Shown piece by piece: positions 1 through 5,278 of a stretch of 6,197 nt of DNA. A program made the position numbers and the translations under genes. Origin of the DNA: Bacillota bacterium (GTDB lineage: Bacteria > Armatimonadota > Hebobacteria > Hebobacterales > Hebobacteraceae); NCBI GenBank assembly GCA_030597345.1, contig JAUVSA010000135.1, positions 1-6,197 of the forward strand, in the 5' to 3' direction. The first letter of the stretch is position 1; each line of letters opens with the position of its first letter. The notes beneath the pieces are model-generated. The model worked only from the letters and a program-made list of their open reading frames with translations. It did no database searches and was not told where the DNA came from.

Positions 1-1107
1 AGCAATGACCTCGTTCGACTGCCGAGTGTTGGCAAAGATCTTAGTCAAGGAGTCAGACTCAATGTCAACGATATAGAGGCCGCCATGCCTAGTGCCCAGG
101 GCGTCGAGACGCCGCCCGCCAGTGCAAAGGTGCTTGGAATCGGGCGACCACCGGTAGAGCTCAAAGTGGATTCTTCCCTCGGTGACGTTGCTGGTGCCAT
201 GGGTAACGCGATGATTGTCCGAGCCATCTGGCCGCAGGAGCCAGATATCGTGCATCCACTTTTCGTCCTCCGCGCGCAGGTAGCTGGAGCCGTAGGCTAT
301 CCACTTGCCGTCCGGGCTCCAGAGGGGGTCTCTCACGGAAGTCTCCGAGGACGGCGCGACGATCTCGCGAGTCTCTGAGCCGTCGGGACGAGCGATCCAG
401 ATGCCCCGACCAACAGTCTGCGAGGTGCGCGAGCAGAACACTATCCACTCGGAGTCCGATGACCAGCTCGCCGCGTGCCAGGCGCCGGTGTCGTAGTGGT
501 TGGGGACGAGCTGCACCGCGGAGCTGGCGTCGGCGGCGAAGACCCAGGGAGCGAAGCTGTAGGCCTCGGGGTCGGTGACGCGGCGGATCTTGCAGACAAA
601 GAGGCGGGAATCTGGCGACCAGACGGGAATGCCGTAGCCGGTTCCGTAGCCGAATTGATGGTTGCGGAAGCCTCTGGCAACCTCTATGGACTGCCGTGTT
701 TCCAGAGACCAGACGTAGACTCGTGCTTCGCTGTCGTCGTCAGCGTTCTCGGCGTAGACGTAGGCGATGTGGTCGCCGTCCGGGGACCAGGCGGCCGTCG
801 AGGGAGCACCGACGCGGCTCACAGGAATCTCCACCTCTCCGTCCTCGGTGCGCACTATCAGTTGAGTGCCGCCGGTCTCCCATCTGTAGTGAGCAATGTA
901 TTCGCCCGTCGGCGACCAGCCGAGGCCCCGCGGCGCGAAGGCCTTGCCGTCGGTGGTGAGGCGTGTTACGGGGCCTTGGTCGGCATGGGTTCGTTCTGCG
1001 GGTGCCGCGGCGGCCAGGCACGCCAGTGAGAAGCTGCACAACATCCAGCAGAGCGCGCGATTAGTCCGGGTCCCTGCATTTCCATTCACGAGGTGCACGC
1101 GAAACAT
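1..1107 (-). CDS. Secreted TolB-like PD40 beta-propeller protein, 3' end cut off by window
   Basis: Reading the minus strand from the ATG at 1107 gives 369 codons with no stop before the left edge, so the C-terminus is missing. The N-terminus looks like a signal peptide: Arg at 14 and 17, a hydrophobic stretch at about 18-35, and an Ala-rich cleavage region ending near residue 37. Cys30 is not in a standard lipobox (Ser at -3), so a lipoprotein is less likely. Six copies of the PD40 signature follow, with Trp at residues 64, 107, 163, 215, 263 and 320. They are WSPTGEYIA, WSPDGDHIAY, WSPDSRLFV, WSSDSEWIVF, WSPDGKWIAY and WSPDSKHL. Between them are typical RPDGS turn motifs (about 240 and 296). 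PD40 repeats build TolB-like propellers, which are usually periplasmic or secreted and bind proteins or ligands. A GGGGAG Shine-Dalgarno 8 nt upstream supports this start. Because the end is unseen, it could be a stand-alone propeller or the N-terminal part of a larger enzyme such as an S9 peptidase. Exact function is unknown. Confidence 0.88.
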   Translation of the reverse strand, partial: MFRVHLVNGNAGTRTNRALCWMLCSFSLACLAAAAPAERTHADQGPVTRLTTDGKAFAPRGLGWSPTGEYIAHYRWETGGTQLIVRTEDGEVEIPVSRVGAPSTAAWSPDGDHIAYVYAENADDDSEARVYVWSLETRQSIEVARGFRNHQFGYGTGYGIPVWSPDSRLFVCKIRRVTDPEAYSFAPWVFAADASSAVQLVPNHYDTGAWHAASWSSDSEWIVFCSRTSQTVGRGIWIARPDGSETREIVAPSSETSVRDPLWSPDGKWIAYGSSYLRAEDEKWMHDIWLLRPDGSDNHRVTHGTSNVTEGRIHFELYRWSPDSKHLCTGGRRLDALGTRHGGLYIVDIESDSLTKIFANTRQSNEVIA

Positions 1108-1420
1108 AGGATGCACTCCCCTCTCCAGCCTGAGTGAGCGCGGCATTGTTCGCGGCTGGACTACGGATTCTGGAGCGGCCTTGCTTTCGCTATGAGGTAA
1201 GGCGATCTGGCTGTTTCTTTGAGTGGAGGCGGTTTCCCTCTCGGATTGCGGCGGGCCGCGCTCTTGCGCGGTGAGACGCCCCGGGATATAAGACGCGCAA
1301 CGTCAGTGAGAAGTTCTGCCGTTGGGGGGCACAGCTATGCCCGCCCTGCAGGGACTGCTGGCCGAGAAGGGAGCCGGTGTTGATGCGGGAGGGGAAGGGG
1401 GGAAGGACGGAGGTTAGAGA
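1108..1420. other. Non-coding gap between kinase and propeller genes
   Basis: This spacer of just over 300 bases lies downstream of the kinase stop and upstream of the propeller gene, both on the minus strand. It holds the propeller gene's ribosome site (GGGGAG, + strand 1116-1121) and a small GC hairpin at 1256-1271. A perfect 10-bp palindrome, CCCTGCAGGG, sits at 1344-1353. A weak minus-strand -10-like TTATAT lies near 1285-1290, with no convincing -35. I see no T-tract terminator and no credible small ORF. Its length suggests the propeller gene has its own promoter, but I cannot point to it. Confidence 0.6.
1256..1271. repeat. Small perfect GC hairpin
   Basis: The arms CCGCGC (1256-1261) and GCGCGG (1266-1271) pair perfectly around a TCTT tetraloop. 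It lies about 150 nt beyond the kinase stop codon. There is no T-run on the minus-strand exit side, so it does not qualify as a standard intrinsic terminator. In GC-rich DNA a 6-bp stem can arise by chance. Confidence 0.4.
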
Positions 1421-3007
1421 CTAGACGGCGCTGCCCGCGGGCTCGGCGATGGTGGTGAGATGGAAGGCGGAGGGTGTGCCGGGCTGTTCGGGCGCGACCT
1501 GGGGGAGCACGACGCGGAAGGTAGTGCCCTGGCCGACAGTGCTCTGGACGCCGATTTCGCCGCCATGGCTGTCGATGATGTTGCGGCTTATGGCGAGGCC
1601 GAGGCCGGTGCCTTGGCCTTCGTCCTTGGTGGTGAAGAAGGGATCGAAGATGCGGCCGAGGCTGTCGGGCGAGATGCCACATCCGCTGTCTTGTATTTCG
1701 ACAAAGACGCGGTGGTCGGGGATGGTGCCGGTGCGAATGGTGAGTTCGCCGCCGTTGGGCATAGCGTGATGGGCGTTGATAATGAGATTCATGAAGACCT
1801 GCTGGAGCTGACCGGGGTGGGCCTTCATGTCGGGGATGTCAGGGGGGAATTCCTTGCGGACGCGGATGTTGTCGACGATGAGCTGATGTTCGGTGAGCAT
1901 GAGGGTGCGGGCCAGGATCTCGTTGATGCTGACGGTTTCGATTTTCTCCTGGCGGCTCTTTCGAGAGAAGGTGAGCAGGCCTTCCACGATGCGGGCGATG
2001 CGCTCGGTCTCGGCGTGGATGGTGTCGAGGCTCTGCTTCACAGTGCCGTCGAGGTCACCGTCCATGAGCATGAGTTCGGTGCGGCCGAGGGTCACCATGA
2101 GGGGGTTGTTTATCTCGTGGGCCACACCGCCGGCGAGGACGCCGAGGGAGGCGAGCTTCTCGGAGTGGACGAGCTGTGCCTGGGTGCGGCCGAGCTCGTC
2201 GAGCACGGAGAGGAGCTTCTCGAGCTGGCGCTGCGAATCGCGATAGAGCTGTGCCTTCTCGAGGGCGAGGGCCGCTTGATCGGCGAAGATGGTGAGGGCG
2301 CGGAGGTCGTCTGCTCCGAACTCGGCGTGGCGGGAGGACTCGTTGACATTGAGAGTGCCGACGATCTGGCTCTCGAGGCGGAGAGGGACGGAGATGGCAG
2401 AGGAAATTTCGTCGTTGCGGTGGCGGAGGGAGGAGAGCTCAGACTGGCGGTCGGAGCGGCTGAGGAGGAGGGGTTCGCCGGTGAGCGCGACGCGGCCGGC
2501 GATGCCCTCTCCGAGCCGGATGCGAGTGTTGGCGATGAGCTCGTTGTCGATGCCTTTGGCGGCCTTGATGGTGAGCACCTTCTCCTCTTGATCGAGAAGC
2601 ATGACAGAGCCGCGCTCTCCATCGGTGACCTCGATGGCAGTGGCGACGATGAGGTCGAGGAGGCGGGGCAGTTCGAAGTTGGCGATGAGAGCGTGGCTGA
2701 GCTCACCCCAAGTGGTGAGCTGGACATCCTTCTTCTTGAGGGCGCGCTCCTTGCGGGTGAGTTCCTCGATGAGGTGGCGGTTCTGCTGCCAGTGGGAGGC
2801 GAGGCGCTCCCGGATGTAGGCGACGATTAGGAGTACGATGACGAGCAGGAAGCAGGTGGTGATGTCGCTGCCGAGGACGGCGGTGAGGGGCAGGACGATG
2901 TCGGGGACGGTCCCGACCGCATCATCGGTGGCGGTGATGAGGAAGAGGCTGACGGCGAGCAAGAAGATGATGAGGAGGGCGAGGAGCCAGAGGCGCTCAT
3001 CGCGCAT
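1421..3007 (-). CDS. Membrane-bound sensor histidine kinase, GAF-HisKA-HATPase_c (NtrB-like)
   Basis: With the start at 3007 the protein has 528 residues. Two hydrophobic helices (about 6-24 and 51-65) flank a short extracytoplasmic loop. A charged, probably coiled-coil linker (about 70-100) leads to a GAF domain (about 110-250, with a GxRGSVMLLD-like strand and LGEGIAGRV). The HisKA H-box follows (AHEINNPL, phospho-acceptor His297). The HATPase_c domain shows the N-box NLIINAHHAM (Asn411), the G1 box DSGCGI (440-445), the F-box FDPFF (454-458) and the G2 box GQGTGLGL (464-471), so all catalytic elements look intact. This is the NtrB/AtoS-like type, which autophosphorylates and passes phosphate to a response regulator, often an NtrC-family activator. 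No regulator is adjacent, so it is an orphan here. The external loop is short, so sensing is more likely through the cytoplasmic GAF domain or the membrane. A tail of about 25 residues after the kinase core has no recognised motif. The ligand is unknown. Confidence 0.95.
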   Translation of the reverse strand: MRDERLWLLALLIIFLLAVSLFLITATDDAVGTVPDIVLPLTAVLGSDITTCFLLVIVLLIVAYIRERLASHWQQNRHLIEELTRKERALKKKDVQLTTWGELSHALIANFELPRLLDLIVATAIEVTDGERGSVMLLDQEEKVLTIKAAKGIDNELIANTRIRLGEGIAGRVALTGEPLLLSRSDRQSELSSLRHRNDEISSAISVPLRLESQIVGTLNVNESSRHAEFGADDLRALTIFADQAALALEKAQLYRDSQRQLEKLLSVLDELGRTQAQLVHSEKLASLGVLAGGVAHEINNPLMVTLGRTELMLMDGDLDGTVKQSLDTIHAETERIARIVEGLLTFSRKSRQEKIETVSINEILARTLMLTEHQLIVDNIRVRKEFPPDIPDMKAHPGQLQQVFMNLIINAHHAMPNGGELTIRTGTIPDHRVFVEIQDSGCGISPDSLGRIFDPFFTTKDEGQGTGLGLAISRNIIDSHGGEIGVQSTVGQGTTFRVVLPQVAPEQPGTPSAFHLTTIAEPAGSAV

Positions 3008-3012
3008 CTCGG

Positions 3013-3018
3013 CCTCTC
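3013..3018 (-). promoter_or_regulatory. Ribosome binding site that decides the kinase start
   Basis: On the minus strand GAGAGG lies 5 nt before the ATG at 3007. The reading frame stays open further upstream to another ATG at 3184, but that codon has no purine-rich site before it. The extra 59 residues it would add are Arg/Pro-rich and would place the first transmembrane helix unusually deep in the protein. The shorter start is therefore preferred. Confidence 0.65.
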
Positions 3019-3306
3019 GGAGTGGATCCGGGGGGTCCTTGGCGCGGCGGTCCCGCCCGCGGGCGGCGAGGCCGCGCAGGACAGGTATGCGGAGAAGCAA
3101 ATGTTGTAGTCTGCCCCTATCCGGAAGTCGCAGTCGTTCTGTCGTATCCGCGCTGGGCAAGGAAGCGAGCTCGGGCTCGGCCATACCGAACGGTGGGGCC
3201 GAGATGGGCCCCGCCTCCTGCGCCTAGAGAGTTATTCCATAATCGACGGGCGGGCTGGAGGGGGCCAGGAGCAGGGGGCATCCAGAGGGGCGGAGGCGGC
3301 CGGGAG

Positions 3307-3363
3307 GTGGCCGAGTCCGCCAGAGGCGGACCGCCATGGCGGGCGCTTGCGCGGCCTGGCCAC
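3307..3363. repeat. Nested inverted repeats: outer stem, hairpin and palindrome
   Basis: An outer 6-bp stem, GTGGCC (3307-3312) with GGCCAC (3358-3363), encloses a perfect 7-bp hairpin. The hairpin arms are GTCCGCC (3315-3321) and GGCGGAC (3325-3331) around an AGA loop. The hairpin abuts a perfect 12-bp palindrome, CCGCCATGGCGG (3331-3342). A short GCGC-TT-GCGC follows at 3343-3352. The block lies within about 90 nt after the ridA stop on the minus strand and before the kinase gene. No U-tract follows in either direction. It could slow or end ridA transcription, stabilise the mRNA 3' end or be a short palindromic repeat; chance in GC-rich DNA is also possible. Confidence 0.5.
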
Positions 3364-3395
3364 GGGCAGCGCAGAGGCGGAGGGGTGCGGCGGGG

Positions 3396-3782
3396 TCAAT
3401 CGGCGAGGGCGATTACGTCGATTTCGACGGCGATAGCAAGGGGGAGATTGGCGGCCTGAATGGTGGTGCGGGCCGGAGGGTCGGTGGGGAAGAAGGTGGC
3501 GTAGACCTCGTTCATGGCGGAGAAGTTCCGGATGTCGTCGAGGTAGACGGTGGTCTTCACTGCTCTGTCCAGGGAGGAGCCGGCGGCCTCGAGGATGGCC
3601 TTTATGTTGTTGAGGACGAGTCGGGTCTGCTCCTGGATGGAGCCGAGGTCGACGTCACCGGAGGCGGGGTCGAGAGGGCCCTGGCCGGAGACGAAGAGGA
3701 AGCCGCCAGCGCGAACGGCGGGGGAGTAGGGGCCTTTCACGGGGGGCAGCTTGTCGGAGGCGATGATTTCCTTGCGAGCCAC
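3396..3782 (-). CDS. ridA: RidA: reactive enamine/imine deaminase
   Basis: The product is 128 residues, the usual length for RidA/YjgF/UK114 proteins, which form cytosolic trimers with active sites between subunits. Family motifs are in place: GPYSP (17-21), FLFVSGQGPLDP (28-39), and PARTTIQAANLP (103-114), which contains the imine-binding Arg105. Glu120 lies in AVEIDVIAL. Arg105 and Glu120 fall at the numbers used for the E. coli enzyme, and position 107, Cys in E. coli, is Thr here. RidA hydrolyses 2-iminopropanoate and 2-iminobutanoate, formed when PLP enzymes release 2-aminoacrylate or 2-aminocrotonate, to 2-oxoacids and ammonia, and so protects other PLP enzymes. The start codon is GTG, the only reasonable start that gives family length, with only a weak ribosome site. 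The gene follows the PLP-enzyme gene after 49 nt on the same strand, suggesting co-transcription. Substrate range within the Rid family is inferred from the Arg105 motif. Confidence 0.95.
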   Translation of the reverse strand: MARKEIIASDKLPPVKGPYSPAVRAGGFLFVSGQGPLDPASGDVDLGSIQEQTRLVLNNIKAILEAAGSSLDRAVKTTVYLDDIRNFSAMNEVYATFFPTDPPARTTIQAANLPLAIAVEIDVIALAD

Positions 3783-3831
3783 AGGTGGTTTCTCGCTTTC
3801 TGTGCGCGGGCGGCAGGTCAGTCGGGCACGT

Positions 3832-4923
3832 TCAGCGGAGCTTGCCGCGGGCGGCGATGGGCCAGGTTTCGACTACCTCGCTGCCGCGCACAGCGGCCAT
3901 TTCGTCGAACAGGTTGGCGACTACGCAGGCGTGGTTGGGGATGACTTCGACCTTGTCTCCGACGCGGAGCTTTAGCTGCGCCTGGGAGAGGTCGAGGAAG
4001 CCGTGCTCCTCATTGAGCTTGATCAAGAGGGCGGCGTTGTCTTCCTTGAGAACGCCGTGGCCGGGAGAGTCGGGGGCGAGGTCGGCGGCGAGGGATTTGC
4101 TGCCGGCGTCGAGGACGGCGCGGCCGGGCTCGGGGGAGCTGACGACGGTGGCGAGGACGGTGAGCGCGCAGTTCTCGGGCTTGGCGGCCCAGCGGTCGAT
4201 CTGGGTGCGGTCGTTGAAGACATAGCTGCCAGATCGGATCTCGGTGAGGCCGCAGTCGGCGAAGTAGTGAGGAAGAGTAGGGGTGGAACCGCCGCTGATG
4301 CGATCGGCCACCTGGGCGATGGGGGTGACCTGCCGGGCGAGGTCGCCCATGATGCGACATTCGTAGGCGGCAATGCCGGCGACTTCGTTCTCGCTGCGGG
4401 AGGCGTATACCTGGCCGGGATAGGTGAAGAGGCCGGCGAGGTTGAGGCCGGGAAGGGTGTTGATCTCGCGGACGAGATCGAGCACGCGCTCCGGGGGCAC
4501 GCCGCAGCGCTGGAGGCCGATGTCCACCTCGATGAGAACGGGGAAACGGAGGCCGCGCTGGGCGGAGGCCGAGGAGAGGGGGGCGGCGGCGTCGGTGCTG
4601 TCAACAGCCACGGAGACGCGGGCGCGCTCGGCGAGGGCGAGGAGGCGCTCGATTTTCAGGGGGCCGACGATCTGGTTTGCGATGAAGATGTCGTCTATGC
4701 CGGCGTCGGCCATGACCTCGGCCTCGCCGATCTTGGCGACGGTGATGCCGGCGGCGCCGCGTGCGAGCTGGAGCTGTGCGATCTGCGGTGTCTTGTGGGT
4801 CTTGGTGTGGGGTCGGAGCTTGAGATCGGCAGCGCGGGCGGCGGCGGCGGCGCGGTCGAGGTTGGCTTCGAGCCGGTCGAGGTCAACGAGAAGGAAAGGA
4901 GTATCGAGCTCGGAGATACGCAT
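3832..4923 (-). CDS. PLP-dependent D-serine dehydratase / D-threonine aldolase family enzyme
   Basis: The product is 363 residues, the normal length for this family of fold-type III (alanine-racemase barrel) PLP enzymes, and should be cytosolic. The N-terminus DTPFLLVDLDRLEANL is typical. The motif RPHTKTHK (37-44) carries the expected Schiff-base Lys41. Further family marks are SGGSTPT (210-216), GSYVFND (232-238), LDAGSKSL (271-278), EEHG (305-308) and PNHACVVANL (329-338). His331 and Cys333 match the His-x-Cys zinc pair of eukaryotic D-serine dehydratase; characterised D-threonine aldolases, as I recall them, use His-x-Asp for Mn. This, plus ridA directly downstream, favours D-serine to pyruvate plus ammonia over D-threonine to glycine plus acetaldehyde. 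A GAGGG site 8 nt before the ATG supports the start. Activity on D-threonine or on 3-hydroxy-D-aspartate remains possible. Unrelated in fold to E. coli DsdA. Confidence 0.92.
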   Translation of the reverse strand: MRISELDTPFLLVDLDRLEANLDRAAAAARAADLKLRPHTKTHKTPQIAQLQLARGAAGITVAKIGEAEVMADAGIDDIFIANQIVGPLKIERLLALAERARVSVAVDSTDAAAPLSSASAQRGLRFPVLIEVDIGLQRCGVPPERVLDLVREINTLPGLNLAGLFTYPGQVYASRSENEVAGIAAYECRIMGDLARQVTPIAQVADRISGGSTPTLPHYFADCGLTEIRSGSYVFNDRTQIDRWAAKPENCALTVLATVVSSPEPGRAVLDAGSKSLAADLAPDSPGHGVLKEDNAALLIKLNEEHGFLDLSQAQLKLRVGDKVEVIPNHACVVANLFDEMAAVRGSEVVETWPIAARGKLR

Positions 4924-5061
4924 GATGGCCGCCCTCTGTCCTGTCGCGCCGGCGAAGGGGGGATGTCCTCTCGGGTGCGCTCAGGGCATGCTCCCGCCGG
5001 TGCGCTGCCAGGACTCGGTGATAGGGGAAGAGGATTCTGTGCGGAGGCGGGCAAACCTGCC

Positions 5062-5157
5062 TGGTCTGGAGAAGCGTGGATGGAGGTGGGGCGGTTTCGG
5101 GACTGAAGTCCCGAAGCACCGCTTGGTCTGGAGAAACGTAGATGGGGGTGGGGCAGT
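5062..5157. repeat. Two-copy 34-bp imperfect direct repeat, period 62
   Basis: Copy 1 (5062-5095) and copy 2 (5124-5157) both begin TGGTCTGGAGAA and match at 30 of 34 positions by hand alignment. All four differences are G/A transitions. Similarity fades outside the copies. The 28 bases between them are mostly a perfect hairpin. This looks like a dispersed or duplicated non-coding element, or paired binding sites in the shared promoter region. Chance is unlikely at this length and identity. Confidence 0.8.
5091..5122. repeat. Long palindrome/hairpin between the two repeat copies
   Basis: The arms TTCGGGACT (5096-5104) and AGTCCCGAA (5107-5115) are perfect complements around a GA dinucleotide. 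The stem continues with GCGGT (5091-5095) against ACCGC (5118-5122) after a two-base bulge, for about 14 pairs in all. No T-run follows on either side. Its place between divergent gene starts argues against a terminator and for a protein-binding site or a REP-like palindromic repeat. Confidence 0.7.
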
Positions 5158-5179
5158 CCCGACACCGAACGAAGCGGGG

Positions 5180-5208
5180 TGGAGAGACCGGGCATATCAG
5201 GGTAGAAT
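5180..5208 (+). promoter_or_regulatory. Probable sigma70-type promoter for the protease gene
   Basis: A -10-like TAGAAT (5203-5208, one mismatch to TATAAT) lies 17 bp after a -35-like TGGAGA (5180-5185, four of six matches to TTGACA). Transcription would begin near 5215, giving a leader of about 64 nt before the ATG at 5279. In GC-rich surroundings this is the best-formed promoter in the window. It assumes E. coli-like sigma recognition, which is not known for this organism. Confidence 0.5.
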
Positions 5209-5263
5209 GAGGCGAAAAGGGCAGAATCGGGCGCGAGAGGCGACAGAGTGCGCCCGATGGATT

Positions 5264-5269
5264 GAGGAG
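5264..5269 (+). promoter_or_regulatory. Ribosome binding site of the protease gene
   Basis: GAGGAG lies 9 nt before the ATG at 5279 and supports that start. An ATG at 5257 is followed after one codon by TGA and is not the start. The next in-frame ATG at 5288 would remove only three residues. Confidence 0.65.
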
Positions 5270-5278
5270 CAGGACGGA

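Larger units (their letters stand above)
3008..3395. other. GC-rich structured spacer between ridA and kinase gene
   Basis: This stretch of nearly 390 bases separates the ridA stop from the preferred kinase start. The kinase-proximal part is open in the kinase frame but is probably untranslated leader. The ridA-proximal part (about 3245-3390) is very G-rich on the + strand and contains a cluster of inverted repeats. I found no convincing promoter, no T-tract terminator and no separate gene. The length suggests that the kinase is not tightly co-translated with ridA. Confidence 0.55.
4924..5278. other. Divergent intergenic region between PLP-enzyme and protease genes
   Basis: About 355 bases separate two genes that point away from each other, so promoters in both directions are expected. 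The rightward promoter is visible (5180-5208). The leftward one for the PLP enzyme and ridA is not clear: a CAGAAT at about 5036-5041 on the minus strand lacks a fitting -35. The middle holds a two-copy direct repeat and a long palindrome. I see no small gene. Confidence 0.6.

Noticed and set aside
475..1029. Plus-strand open frame opposite the propeller gene
   Set aside because: The minus strand carries six PD40 repeats and a signal peptide in one uninterrupted frame, so the plus-strand frame is a shadow.
1460..2830. Long plus-strand open frame of 456 codons opposite the kinase gene
   Set aside because: It is the antisense shadow of the kinase gene in GC-rich DNA: Asp/Glu/Gly/Ala/Val-rich, no domain, no ribosome site, while the minus strand has a full set of kinase motifs.
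3248..3290. Possible G-quadruplex from several G-runs on the plus strand
   Set aside because: Two of the gaps between the runs of three or more G are 8 and 9 nt, longer than the usual 1-7 limit, and the region is generally G-rich, so the signal is not distinctive.
4003..5106. Plus-strand open frame of 367 codons opposite the PLP-enzyme gene
   Set aside because: Low-complexity Gly/Ala/Asp/Glu composition and no recognisable motif; it mirrors the real gene on the minus strand and runs into the repeat region.
5091..5122. Palindrome as an intrinsic terminator
   Set aside because: It has no T-run on either side and lies between divergent gene starts, where no transcript is expected to end.
5062..5157. 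Two-copy repeat as a remnant CRISPR array
   Set aside because: There are only two imperfect copies, the spacer-like gap is a palindrome rather than unique sequence, and no cas genes are nearby.
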